From Halostreptopolyspora alba (lineage in GTDB: Bacteria > Actinomycetota > Actinomycetes > Streptosporangiales > Streptosporangiaceae): a DNA stretch of 64,000 nucleotides. Positions 25,237-36,734 of the stretch are shown piece by piece (the stretch's first letter is position 1; each line of letters begins with the position of its first letter). Below the pieces are notes generated by a model. It was not told the DNA's origin and did no database searches. It worked only from the letters and a program-made list of their open reading frames with translations. The stretch is from the NCBI GenBank assembly GCA_003725585.1, contig RJMB01000008.1, positions 29,387 to 93,386 of the forward strand. The letters are read 5' to 3'. Position numbers and translations under genes: made by a program.

Positions 25237-25908
25237 CTAACCCTGGGGCACCAGGAGTTCACCGAGCTCCTGCACCGACTCCGCGCTACTCAGAAACACC
25301 AGGTCATCACCGGAGCGCAGGATCGTCTCCGCCGAGGGTGAGCGCACCCGCCCCTGCCGTACGATCGCGACCAGCACGATGTCCTCGGGCAGCGCGGGAA
25401 CCAGCTCGGCCACCGGCCGGTCCACGTGCGCGCCGTCCTCGGGCAGCGTGAACTCCAACAGGTCGGTGTCGGGCAGTGACATCAGCGCCATCGCCTCGCC
25501 GGCGTCGTTCACCCCGTTGGGGTCCTCGACCAGCGCGGCGATCAGCCGCGGCGGGGACACCGCGACGTCGACCCCCCAGGCGTCGGTGAACAACCACTCG
25601 TTGGCCGGGTCGTTGATCCGCGCCACCACCCTGGGCACCGCGAACTCGGTCTTGGCGAGCAGCGACACCACGAGGTTGGCCTTGTCATCGCTGCTGGCGG
25701 CCACGACGACGTCGAACTCGCCGATATGGGCGTCCTCGAGGGAGGACAACTCACAGGCGTCGGCGAGCAGCCACTCCGCGTGCGGCAGCTCGTCCAGGCC
25801 GATCGCTCGGGAGTCCCGGTCGATCAACAGCACCTCGTGCCCGCTCCCGGACAGCTCGGCGGCGATGGAGCGCCCGACGCTGCCGGCCCCGGCGATCGCG
25901 ACTCGCAT
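25237..25908 (-). CDS. TrkA-N/TrkA-C potassium-uptake regulator (second of pair)
   Basis: The 223-aa cytoplasmic regulator has an N-terminal RCK/Rossmann domain, starting VAIAGAGSVG (3-12) with acidic LLIDRD at the end of beta-2 for NAD(H) binding. A C-terminal TrkA-C domain (about 140-223) includes LEFTLPEDGAHVDRPVAELV. Its ATG directly follows the stop codon of the upstream paralogue with no spacer. Such paired subunits (CeoB/CeoC in mycobacteria) form the gating ring of a K+ transporter. No TrkH/KtrB-type membrane partner lies next to it here. Confidence 0.93.
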   Translation of the reverse strand: MRVAIAGAGSVGRSIAAELSGSGHEVLLIDRDSRAIGLDELPHAEWLLADACELSSLEDAHIGEFDVVVAASSDDKANLVVSLLAKTEFAVPRVVARINDPANEWLFTDAWGVDVAVSPPRLIAALVEDPNGVNDAGEAMALMSLPDTDLLEFTLPEDGAHVDRPVAELVPALPEDIVLVAIVRQGRVRSPSAETILRSGDDLVFLSSAESVQELGELLVPQG

Positions 25909-26592
25909 CTACCCACCGTTCCCTTCGCTCTCGTGCGGGCGCAACCGGGCCTGCACACTGTCGATGTCGCCCCTGCGCGCCAGCACGTGCAGCACGTCGC
26001 CGGCGCGCAGCGGCTCGTCGCCGCGCGGGAGCAGGAGCTCACCGGCCCGCGAGAGGTAGGCCACGCGCAACGGCAGCGCCGCCTCGAGTTGCTCGACCCG
26101 CCGGCCGACCCACTGGGCGCTGAGCGGCGCCTCGGTCATGACCAGGCTCCCCGAAGGATCGCGCCACAGTGGGCCGCTGGACACCCCCGGGTCCCCGGGG
26201 ACCAGTCGGCGCAGGATCGTGTCGGCGGTCCAGTTGACGGTGCCCACCGTGGGGATGCCGAGCCGCTGGTACACCTCGGCGCGTCGGGGGTCGTAGATCC
26301 GCGCCACGACGTTGGTGACCCCGAAGGTCTCCCGCGCCACCCGCGCCGAGATGATGTTCGAGTTGTCCCCGCTGCTCACCGCCGAGAACGCCTCGGCGTC
26401 CTCGATCCCGGCGGAGACGAGCACGTCGTGGGCGTGGCCGAGCCCGGTCACGGCTGTTTTGGCGGTACTGGAGCGCAGCCGCCGGAACGCGTCGGGGTCC
26501 TGGTCGATCACGGCGACCGTGTGACCCATGTCCTCCAGCGTGTGCGCGAGCGTCGATCCGACGCGCCCACACCCCAATATCACGATGTGCAC
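25909..26592 (-). CDS. TrkA-N/TrkA-C potassium-uptake regulator (first of pair)
   Basis: The 227-aa paralogue of the following gene starts MHIVILGCGRVGSTLAHTLE, with Rossmann motif GCGRVG (7-12) and VAVIDQD for dinucleotide binding. Its TrkA-C domain occupies about 140-215 and contains LSAQWVGRRVEQLEAALP. It is the promoter-proximal gene of a two-gene operon. Together the pair should respond to NAD(H) or a cyclic nucleotide and control K+ flux at the membrane. Confidence 0.92.
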   Translation of the reverse strand: MHIVILGCGRVGSTLAHTLEDMGHTVAVIDQDPDAFRRLRSSTAKTAVTGLGHAHDVLVSAGIEDAEAFSAVSSGDNSNIISARVARETFGVTNVVARIYDPRRAEVYQRLGIPTVGTVNWTADTILRRLVPGDPGVSSGPLWRDPSGSLVMTEAPLSAQWVGRRVEQLEAALPLRVAYLSRAGELLLPRGDEPLRAGDVLHVLARRGDIDSVQARLRPHESEGNGG

Positions 26593-26885
26593 TGGTCATT
26601 CGCTCCTGTGAGTCCACGCGCGGCCCGTAACGTCGCGCGTTCGCCGTCGGCGGCGGGGTGCCCAACCGCTCGCGCTCCTGTCGGGACGGCCCCGGGCACG
26701 CGGAAGGGCCGGCCATGGGTGCCTACCCGGATTCCGAGCGGTGTACCGCCGCCACGTCCACATCGTCGCACGTTCGGCACGAACCCGATGGAACCGCTGG
26801 CCGGGATGCGCGGTCCCATACTGGGTCGAATCCTGAAGTGCCCGGTCGTGAACGCGACCGGCGATGCCGAGTGGACGGAGGGAAC

Positions 26886-27575
26886 ATGAAGCAGCGGAGA
26901 CTCGCGGCCGCCGCGTTCGTGGTCGGGGCGAGTGTGTGGCTGAGCGGGTGCGGCCTCGTGCCCGGCGACTCCGGCGGGGGCGGATCCGAGGAGGCCGAGC
27001 AGGACGAGGACGCCGGGCAGGAGCAGGCCGAGGACCTCACCTGGGAGGACCACTTCCCCGAGGGCGTAACCCCCGTCATCGAGATGGACGAGCCCGGTGG
27101 TGAGGGCCAGGACGAGGCGCTGGACGAGTTCTTCGCGTTCTACGGCGAACTGTTCCAGGCGATCTACGACCAGGACACCGAACAGGCGTTCCTCGCGGAG
27201 CGGCTCACCGACGACGCGCCCTCACCCGAGAGCCTGCGGACCGGGATGAACACGTTCATCGACGCCAACGCCGTCCCGACGGGCGATATGCGCTTCTACA
27301 ATGGACAGATCGCGCCGTGGAGCCAGGACGCGATGCAGGTCGACTTCTGCGTCGACCAGCGTACGTTCGCGCTGCAGGACGCCGACTCCGGCGAGGAGAC
27401 CCAGGTGCCCGAGGACAGCTGGGAGGCCGACGCGTTCCGGCCCAACATCCTGCAGGCCAGTGGGGCGTTCACGCAGGACGACGAGGGCGTGTGGCGCAGC
27501 GAGTCGTTCTCGATCACCCCGGTCGACGAGGAGTCCTCCGACACCTACGAGTGCCTCTCGGAGCCGGAGGAGTAG
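26886..27575 (+). CDS. Acidic lipoprotein of unknown function
   Basis: The 229-aa protein has a signal peptide ending in lipobox LSGC (Cys22). A Glu/Asp/Gly linker follows, then a folded domain (about 45-225) with WEDHFPEGVTPVIEMDE, aromatic FFAFYGELFQAIYD and two cysteines in the second half that may form a disulfide. GGAGGGA lies just ahead of the ATG. The acidic surface fits a halotolerant or cell-surface protein. I recognise no enzyme motif. A very large hairpin ends the transcript. Confidence 0.78.
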   Translation: MKQRRLAAAAFVVGASVWLSGCGLVPGDSGGGGSEEAEQDEDAGQEQAEDLTWEDHFPEGVTPVIEMDEPGGEGQDEALDEFFAFYGELFQAIYDQDTEQAFLAERLTDDAPSPESLRTGMNTFIDANAVPTGDMRFYNGQIAPWSQDAMQVDFCVDQRTFALQDADSGEETQVPEDSWEADAFRPNILQASGAFTQDDEGVWRSESFSITPVDEESSDTYECLSEPEE

Positions 27576-27594
27576 CCGGCGGACTTTCCGAAGA

Positions 27595-27644
27595 GCCCGC
27601 GACCCGCCTCCGCCGCGGCCCCGCGGCGGAGGCGGGTCGCGGGC
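27595..27644 (+). terminator. 24-bp perfect hairpin after the lipoprotein
   Basis: Two 24-base arms (27595-27618 and 27621-27644) are exact complements around CC. This is the longest perfect hairpin in the window. It has no T-tract and begins 19 bases past the stop codon. Confidence 0.75.
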
Positions 27645-27758
27645 GGGACGCCGCGGTGGTGGCGCTCGACTAGAGTGGCCGTAGACGGGCGGTGACTGCG
27701 GGGAGGTCACGCGCGCGATGTTGTGGAGCAGTCTCCCGTCCGCCGGAGGTGGTCATCT

Positions 27759-29051
27759 TTGAGTCGTGGTGTTTCCGTGCGTCCCGAAACCGGGGAGCTG
27801 GTGGGAACCGAGGTCGACCTGCGAGTCGACAACGTCGCCCACGGTGGCTGGTGCGTGGGGCGCCACGACGAGCAGGTGGTGTTCGTACGGCACGCGCTGC
27901 CGGGCGAGCGCGTGCGCGCCCGGGTGACCAGCCAGACCAAGCGCTTCCTCCGCGCCGACGCCGTCGAGATCATCGAGTCCTCACCCGACCGGGTGCAGCC
28001 GCCGTGCCCCTACGCCGGCCCGGGCAAGTGCGGCGGGTGCGACTGGCAGCACGCCTCACTCGAGGCACAGCGCCGACTCAAGGGTGAGGTCGTGGCCGAC
28101 CAGCTGCGGCGCATCGCCGGGATCGACCGCGAGGTGGTGGTCGAGGAGCTTCCGGGCGCGTCCGACGGCCTCGGCTGGCGCACCCGGGTCAGGTTCGCCG
28201 TCGACGACGAGGGTCGCCCCGGGTTCCGCCGGCACCGTTCTCACGAGGTCCATCCGGTGGACGAGTGCGCCATCGCCCACCCCGATGTGAACGCGCTCGG
28301 CGTCACCGACACCACGTGGCGGGGGTTCACCGAGGTCGAGGCGATCACCTCGGCCTCCCACGCCGACAACGCCGTCGTCGTCACCCCACGCTCCGCGCGA
28401 CTTCCCGCGCTGCCCCCGCTGCGGGAGTCCACCGCGGTCCTGCGCCGTTTCAAAGGGGGGCGGTTGCAGCAGGTACGGGGGCGGCGTGGCGTCCGCGAGA
28501 CTGTCGGGGATCGCGAGTACCGGGTCAGCGCCGGCAGCTTCTGGCAGGTACATCCGGGCGCGGCGAGCGCGCTGAGCGAGGCGGTACTCGACGCGCTGCG
28601 TCCCGAGCCCGGTGACACCGCGCTCGACCTGTACTGCGGTGCTGGGCTGTTCGCGGGTGCGCTGGCGGGCGCGGTCGGACCACAGGGCCGGGTGCTCGGG
28701 GTCGAGAGCGAGTCGGAGGCGGCCCGCGACGCCCGGCACAACCTGCGCGACATGCCGTGGGTCCGGGTGGAGCAGGCCGACGTGGGCGCCCAGCTGCGGG
28801 AGTGGGTCGACATGCGGGTCGACGTCGCCGTGGTCGATCCGCCGCGTGCCGGTGTGGGCGAGGTCGTCGCCGAACAGCTCGCCGAGTTGCGTAACCGACG
28901 GGTGGCCTACGTCTCGTGTGACCCGGCCACCCTCGCCCGCGACCTGGGAGCCTTCATCGGGGCGGGCTACACGCTCGAGGAGGTGCGCGCCTTCGACTCC
29001 TTCCCCATGACCCACCACGTCGAGTGCGTCGCCACCCTGAGCCGGGAGTAG
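27759..29051 (+). CDS. TRAM-domain class I SAM-dependent RNA (uracil-5) methyltransferase
   Basis: The 430-aa RlmCD/RumA/TrmA-type enzyme has a TRAM RNA-binding domain (about 12-75). Iron-sulfur-type cysteines are CPYAGPGKCGGC (83, 91, 94). A SAM-binding motif DLYCGAGLF lies near 290, and DPPRAGV precedes the catalytic VSCDPATLARDL segment (Cys about 387). It should form 5-methyluridine in rRNA or tRNA; the exact site is not predictable. TTG at 27759 is chosen because GGAGGTGG is seven bases ahead; GTG at 27723 has none. A -10-like TAGAGT at 27671-27676 may be its promoter. The neighbourhood matches the conserved actinobacterial order before aconitase/dxs. Confidence 0.9.
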   Translation: MSRGVSVRPETGELVGTEVDLRVDNVAHGGWCVGRHDEQVVFVRHALPGERVRARVTSQTKRFLRADAVEIIESSPDRVQPPCPYAGPGKCGGCDWQHASLEAQRRLKGEVVADQLRRIAGIDREVVVEELPGASDGLGWRTRVRFAVDDEGRPGFRRHRSHEVHPVDECAIAHPDVNALGVTDTTWRGFTEVEAITSASHADNAVVVTPRSARLPALPPLRESTAVLRRFKGGRLQQVRGRRGVRETVGDREYRVSAGSFWQVHPGAASALSEAVLDALRPEPGDTALDLYCGAGLFAGALAGAVGPQGRVLGVESESEAARDARHNLRDMPWVRVEQADVGAQLREWVDMRVDVAVVDPPRAGVGEVVAEQLAELRNRRVAYVSCDPATLARDLGAFIGAGYTLEEVRAFDSFPMTHHVECVATLSRE

Positions 29052-29295
29052 GCGACCGGCACCGCTGGTGGCCGGCTTCCGCGACCGCTGCGCGGAAGGC
29101 ACGCCGCCACCATCGCTCGGGCACCACCCTGCCACCCCGTTCGGGTGTGGCCAGCGACCGCGAAACTCCACGTCCGGGATCCCGCATCGTTGTCGCGGCC
29201 GGTGGGCAGAGGGAAGCTGACGCGCGCGAACACGGGGGCGTAGGGCGCGTTCCCCGTGCCGCTCTCGGGTGAGCCGCCCCAGTGAGGAGGGTGAG

Positions 29296-31254
29296 ATGCC
29301 AGGCAGTGTCGCGCACAAGCTGATCGCCTCCCATCTCGTCGAAGGCGATATGATCCCCGGTCACGAGGTCGGTATCGCCATCGACCAGACCCTGACCCAA
29401 GACGCGACCGGCACGCTGGTCATGCAGGAGCTGGAGGCGTTGGGACTGGACCGGGCACGTACCGGTGTCAGTGTCCAGTACGTCGACCACAATCTGTTGC
29501 AGGCCGACGAGCGCAACGCCGAGGACCACGTGTTCCTGGAGTCGGCGTGCCGGCGTTACGGGATCTGGTTCTCCAGAGCGGGCAACGGTGTCTCACATCC
29601 GACCCACATGCAGCGGTTCGGCGTTCCGGGCGCCACCATGGTCGGCTCGGACTCCCACACCTGCGCGGCCGGTTCGCTGGGGATGCTGGCGGTCGGCGTG
29701 GGTGGGCTGGAGGCCGCGCTGGCCATCGCCGGACGGCCCCTGTACATCCGCATGCCCCAGATATGGGGGGTGCGCCTGACCGGCCAGCTCCCCGAGTGGT
29801 GCTCGGCCAAGGACGTGATCCTGGAGATGCTGCGCCGCCACAGCGTCAAGGGTGGCCTCAACCGCATCATCGAGTACCACGGTCCGGGCCTGGACACCCT
29901 CAACGCGATGGACCGGCACGTCATCGCCAACATGGGGGCCGAGCTCGGCGCGACCACCACCGTGTTTCCCGCCGACGAGGCGGTGCGTTCCTTCCTACGC
30001 GCGGAGCGGCGCGAGCACGATTTCGTGCCCCTGACCGCCGACGCGGATGCCAGCTACGACGTGACCGAGGAGATCGATCTCTCCACGATCGAGCCGCTGA
30101 TCGCCAAACCCTCGGCCCCCGACAACGTCGTGCCCGTGCGCGAGGTCGCCGGGACCGAGATCAGCCAGGTGGTCGTGGGGTCGTCGGCCAACCCCGGGCT
30201 GCGTGACTTCCTGGTCGCCGCCTCCATCGTGGCGGGACGCCAGATCCCCGAGAGGGTGAGCTTCGACGTCAACCCCACATCCCGCCAGATCCTGACCGAC
30301 ATGACGCGGTTGGGGGGCACCGTCGACCTCATCAACAGCGGCGCGCGGTTGCACCAGACCGGGTGCCTGGGCTGCATCGGAATGGGGCAGGCTCCCGCTG
30401 TCGGGCAGAACTCGCTGCGCACGTTCCCGCGGAACTTCCCCGGACGCTCCGGCACACCGGAGGACTCGGTATGGCTGTGCTCTCCGGAAACCGCCGCGGC
30501 CTCGGCTCTCACGGGAGAGATCACCGAGCCGCGCGAGGCGGCCCGACGGTTCGACCTCGACCATCCCGAGATCGAGCTCCCCGACCACAGCAGTGTCAAC
30601 ACGACGATGCTGAGCCCGCCACCAGCACCGACGGAACCCCCCGCGGAGCTCGTCAAGGGGCCCAACATCTCCTCGCTGCCGGAGTTCCCGCCGCTGCCCG
30701 ACAGTGTCGAGGCTCCGGTGTTGCTGAAGGTGGGCGACGACGTCTCCACCGACGAGATCTCCCCGGCGGGAGCCGTGGCGCTGCCCTACCGGTCCAACGT
30801 CCCCCAGCTGGCCGAGTTCACCTTCGTCCGCATCGACGACAGCTACCCCCGGCGGGCCAGCGAGATCGCCGACTCCACCGGCCATTTCGTCGTCGGTGGC
30901 CAGAACTACGGGCAGGGGTCCTCGCGTGAGCACGCCGCGATCACACCCCGCTTTCTCGGCCTGCGGGCGGTGGTCGCCAAGTCCTTCGCGCGGATCCACT
31001 GGCAGAACCTCGCGAACTTCGGGATCCTGGCCCTGGAGTTCGGGGATCCTTCGGACTACGACCGCATCGACTCCGGTGACATGCTCTCCCTCGCGAACCT
31101 CACCGAGACGCTGCCGGCGAGTGCCGAGATCACGATGCGCAACACCACGAAAGGGCAGACCTACCGGTTGCGCCACACCCTGTCGGCGCGCCAGGTGGAC
31201 TCCGTCCTCGCCGGTGGGCAGATCCCGCTGCTCGCGCGGGCCGCCCAGTCGTGA
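29296..31254 (+). CDS. Aconitase-family hydratase, short (Aquifex-like) type
   Basis: The 652-aa dehydratase has the aconitase core and C-terminal swivel domain. Landmarks are GSDSHTCAAGSLG (near 117-129), the cluster pair GCLGC (Cys357, Cys360), VGDDVSTDEISPAG opening the swivel domain, and NYGQGSSREHAA with the catalytic Ser. The position of the first cluster cysteine (SCTN in ordinary aconitases) reads GSSANPGLRD, giving Ser297 instead of Cys. Length is about 275 residues shorter than AcnA. The substrate could be citrate, homocitrate or a related 2-hydroxy acid. It lies 1.4 kb upstream of a full AcnA. GAGGAGGGTGAG precedes the ATG. Confidence 0.88.
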   Translation: MPGSVAHKLIASHLVEGDMIPGHEVGIAIDQTLTQDATGTLVMQELEALGLDRARTGVSVQYVDHNLLQADERNAEDHVFLESACRRYGIWFSRAGNGVSHPTHMQRFGVPGATMVGSDSHTCAAGSLGMLAVGVGGLEAALAIAGRPLYIRMPQIWGVRLTGQLPEWCSAKDVILEMLRRHSVKGGLNRIIEYHGPGLDTLNAMDRHVIANMGAELGATTTVFPADEAVRSFLRAERREHDFVPLTADADASYDVTEEIDLSTIEPLIAKPSAPDNVVPVREVAGTEISQVVVGSSANPGLRDFLVAASIVAGRQIPERVSFDVNPTSRQILTDMTRLGGTVDLINSGARLHQTGCLGCIGMGQAPAVGQNSLRTFPRNFPGRSGTPEDSVWLCSPETAAASALTGEITEPREAARRFDLDHPEIELPDHSSVNTTMLSPPPAPTEPPAELVKGPNISSLPEFPPLPDSVEAPVLLKVGDDVSTDEISPAGAVALPYRSNVPQLAEFTFVRIDDSYPRRASEIADSTGHFVVGGQNYGQGSSREHAAITPRFLGLRAVVAKSFARIHWQNLANFGILALEFGDPSDYDRIDSGDMLSLANLTETLPASAEITMRNTTKGQTYRLRHTLSARQVDSVLAGGQIPLLARAAQS

Positions 31255-31413
31255 CCGGAGCCTCGGAGTGATCTTGGCCACGTGTTCCCGCCCGTGGGGC
31301 GCCCGACCGACGCGTCCGGCGGGCGGGGACCAGCGGTCGGGAGGGCACTCGCGGCGTACGACACGAGGGTCGCGGTTAACGCGATTCCGCGTGACGGTAG
31401 AACAATAGGTCGC

Positions 31414-32346
31414 ATGCGTTTGCGGATTTTCACCGAACCCCAGCAGGGCGCCACCTACGACACCCTGCTCTCGGTGGCCAGGGCCACCGAGGATCTTGGC
31501 TACGACGCCTTCTTCCGCTCCGACCACTACCTGAGCATGGGGGACACCGACGGGTTGCCCGGGCCCACCGACTGCTGGGTCACCCTGGCCGGGCTCGCGC
31601 GCGAGACCTCCCGGATCCGGCTGGGCACCCTGATGACCGCGGCGACGTTCCGCCATCCCGGTCCGCTGGCGATCAGCGTCGCCCAGGTCGACCAGATGAG
31701 CGGGGGCCGGGTGGAGTTCGGCTTCGGTGCCGGCTGGTACGAGGCGGAACACCTGGCCTACGGCATCCCCTTCCCGGCCACGGCCCGCGAGCGGTTCGAC
31801 CGTTACGAGGAACAGCTGGACGTCATCACCGGGCTGTGGGGCACGCCCCAGGGGGAGACGTTCAGCTACGAGGGGCGGCACTACCGGCTCACCGAGGGGC
31901 CCGCGCTGCCCAAGCCCGAGCAGTCGCCGCGGCCGCCCGTCCTGATCGGCGGTGTGGGACCGACCCGCACGCCCCGGCTGGCCGCGACGTTCGCCGACGA
32001 GTACAACGTGCCGTTCTCCTCCGTCGCCAAGACGGGGGCGGCGTTCGAGCGCACCCGTGCCGCGGTGAAGAGCGCCGGCCGCACCGAGCCCATGGTCTAC
32101 TCCGCGGCGCAGGTGCTGTGCTGCGGTAGGGACGACGCCGAGGTCGCCCGCCGCGCCGAGGCGATCGGGCGGGACGTCGCCGAGCTGAAGGAGAACGGGC
32201 TGGCGGGCAGTCCCGCCGAGGTGGTCGACAAGATCGGTCGATTCGCCGAGGTCGGCGCTGATCGCCTCTACCTCCAGGTGCTCGACCTGACCGACCTCGA
32301 CCACCTGGAGCTGGTCGCGTCGCAGGTGGCGCCGCAGGTCCGCTGA
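31414..32346 (+). CDS. LLM-class F420-dependent oxidoreductase
   Basis: The 310-aa luciferase-like TIM-barrel enzyme starts MRLRIFTEPQQGATYDTLL and contains DAFFRSDHYLS, IRLGTLMTAATFRHPGPLA and FGFGAGWYEAEHLAYGIPFP, the standard order of this family. Actinobacterial members use coenzyme F420 and act on diverse substrates. A -10-like CAATAGGT lies immediately before the ATG, so a leaderless message is possible. It sits between the two aconitase genes but need not share their pathway. Confidence 0.88.
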   Translation: MRLRIFTEPQQGATYDTLLSVARATEDLGYDAFFRSDHYLSMGDTDGLPGPTDCWVTLAGLARETSRIRLGTLMTAATFRHPGPLAISVAQVDQMSGGRVEFGFGAGWYEAEHLAYGIPFPATARERFDRYEEQLDVITGLWGTPQGETFSYEGRHYRLTEGPALPKPEQSPRPPVLIGGVGPTRTPRLAATFADEYNVPFSSVAKTGAAFERTRAAVKSAGRTEPMVYSAAQVLCCGRDDAEVARRAEAIGRDVAELKENGLAGSPAEVVDKIGRFAEVGADRLYLQVLDLTDLDHLELVASQVAPQVR

Positions 32347-32383
32347 GCGCCGCCCCGGCGCCGCTCCGGGGGCGGGGCGGCGC
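32347..32383 (+). terminator. Hairpin after the LLM oxidoreductase
   Basis: A 10-bp perfect G+C stem (32347-32356 with 32374-32383) begins directly at the stop codon and closes a 17-base loop that can itself pair further. Confidence 0.6.
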
Positions 32384-32390
32384 CGACTAA

Positions 32391-32432
32391 CTTGATATCG
32401 AGATATGCATTCGATAGCTTGATGTCGAGATA
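32391..32432. promoter_or_regulatory. Tandem near-palindromic operator sites upstream of acnA
   Basis: CTTGATATCGAGATA (32391-32405) and CTTGATGTCGAGATA (32418-32432) differ by one base and start 27 bases apart in an A+T-rich island. Each centres on TTGATNTCGA. They sit about 260 bases before acnA. The form suits a MarR-type dimer; TamR, which controls aconitase in Streptomyces, is a plausible type of regulator, but that link is inference. Confidence 0.5.
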
Positions 32433-32689
32433 ATAGCGCTGGACGAATCACTGAGCGTGTGAGGGTGACCGCCAACGGCGGATCCGGCTGGCAGGATGTG
32501 CCGGGAGGGGCATGCCCGGCGACGCTGTGGCCCAGGTTTTCGTGCTGGTCACTGGCCATCCCGGTAGGTGTTGGGGGCCGGCCCGCGTTCGGAGCGATCT
32601 TTGTGAGGAAGGGCAGCCTCAGTGATTGCCCGGCACCGCCACTACGGGAGGATGCCGGGTGAAAGTGGCGAGATCAGGAGGCAAACATC
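32433..32689. other. acnA leader region
   Basis: No gene is supported between the operator-like repeats and the acnA start. The 3' end carries AGGAGG (32676-32681) eight bases before the GTG. Confidence 0.45.
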
Positions 32690-35473
<2,784 letters not shown>

Positions 35474-35565
35474 CCGAGGCGAGCGAGCACGAACCACGCG
35501 CCCCCCGCGCGAGCGGGGACGGCCGAGGATCCCGCTTGGGCTCACCCGGCCCACTGAGCGGCCCA

Positions 35566-35602
35566 GAAGCGCCGCCGCGCCCAACAGGCACGGCGGCGCT
35601 TC
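35566..35602 (+). terminator. Terminator-like hairpin after acnA
   Basis: A 12-bp perfect stem (35566-35577 with 35591-35602) with a 13-base loop lies about 90 bases past the acnA stop. Confidence 0.65.
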
Positions 35603-35747
35603 GCGGTTCGTGGGGCTGGCTCGGGCGAAGTGGGGCCGCAAAACGACCGGTCGGGCTGGTGGGTGCGGGAAGCGGTTGGCCCCCTGGACGGGTGGGTAGC
35701 GGAGGTACACACCGTGCACGGTCAGCTGAGGTTGGAGGTGCGCGCTG

Positions 35748-35882
35748 ATGACGGGGAGGTCGGGAACGTTCCTCGGACGCGTGGTCGCGGCGGTGTGCGC
35801 GGCGTTTCTCGTGTTCGGGGCGGCCACGTGTGAGGACACCGGCACCGACGGCCCGACGAGTGAGGACGGTGGCGGGTACTGA
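35748..35882 (+). CDS. 44-aa secreted or lipid-anchored peptide
   Basis: ATG at 35748 with GGAGGTG five bases upstream opens a 44-codon frame. Residues 10-28 form a signal-like hydrophobic core (RVVAAVCAAFLVFGAATC), and the remainder is a short acidic Thr/Asp/Gly tail. Cys28 could be a lipidation site, though Thr at -1 is atypical, so plain secretion is equally likely. It lies 93 bases before the ion-channel gene. No family recognised. Confidence 0.6.
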   Translation: MTGRSGTFLGRVVAAVCAAFLVFGAATCEDTGTDGPTSEDGGGY

Positions 35883-35975
35883 CGTGGGGGGTGCCGCCAC
35901 TTCCGGGAGAGTGGCGCGATCCGGCTCCTGCCGGGAGGTTCCGGGGGAGGGGGTGGACCGTTCGGGGAGGCACCG

Positions 35976-36671
35976 ATGAGACGCCGCTGGAACCTCGGGC
36001 TCTTTCTCCTCGCGCTGCTGCTACTGCAGTTCGGCTTCCCGGTGACCTTCTACGGGCCGTGGTGGACCGGGATGTACATGCTGCTGTACGCGGCGATGAT
36101 CGTGTTCGGGATCCTCGCCACGCACGGGGAACGCGGCAGCCTGGCATCGGCGGTCCTCGTGACGCCGGTGTTTCTGACCTTCGGTGTGTGGGTCGCGTTC
36201 GACCAGGACAACGCGGACGCGCGTCTGGGGATGCTGGCCTCCCTCGGAGTGTTCCAGCTTGTGCTGATGTATGCCCTGGTGAAGGTCATGTTCGGGGGGC
36301 GTGGGGCACCGAGGGGGCTGGACCTGGTCGCGGCGGCCGTGTGTGTCTACCTGCTCATCGGTGGGGTGTTCGCGTCGCTGTTCGGCGCGATGGAGATCCT
36401 GCGCCCGGGAAGCTTCGCTGACACCACGCACCCCCACGCCCAACTGGGGTGGCAGCAGCTCACCTACTTCAGTTACGTGACGCAGGCGACGCTGGGCTAC
36501 GGGGACGTGGTTCCGGTCTCACCGTGGGCGCGTGCCCTCGCCTCGTTCCAGGCGATGACCGGGACGATCTTCCTGGCGACGGTGATCGCGCGTCTGGTCG
36601 GTGGACTGGGCCTCGCCCGGGTGCCCGAGACATCGGGTCCCGAGGGCGGCTCCCGGGACGCACAGCCGTAG
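35976..36671 (+). CDS. Two-pore-helix-type potassium channel family protein
   Basis: The 231-aa membrane protein has about six hydrophobic helices. The last two flank a K+ selectivity filter TLGYGD (172-177) followed by VVPVSPWARALASFQAM, the classic ion-channel (Ion_trans_2) pattern. No RCK domain is attached, so gating would rely on separate subunits or none. GGGAGGCACCG precedes the ATG. The filter sequence is intact, so K+ selectivity is expected. Confidence 0.9.
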   Translation: MRRRWNLGLFLLALLLLQFGFPVTFYGPWWTGMYMLLYAAMIVFGILATHGERGSLASAVLVTPVFLTFGVWVAFDQDNADARLGMLASLGVFQLVLMYALVKVMFGGRGAPRGLDLVAAAVCVYLLIGGVFASLFGAMEILRPGSFADTTHPHAQLGWQQLTYFSYVTQATLGYGDVVPVSPWARALASFQAMTGTIFLATVIARLVGGLGLARVPETSGPEGGSRDAQP

Positions 36672-36734
36672 CCGCGCGGCACCCCCACTTTGGACCCGCC
36701 CATCGTGCGGCGTGGATCTGCCAGACTCTGGGGT

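Noticed and set aside
29995..32559. An 854-codon open frame on the minus strand opposite the short aconitase and LLM genes
   Set aside because: It is a mirror of G/C-biased codons on the other strand: no ribosome site, no domain, Arg/Gly/Pro-rich, while both plus-strand genes are clear family members.
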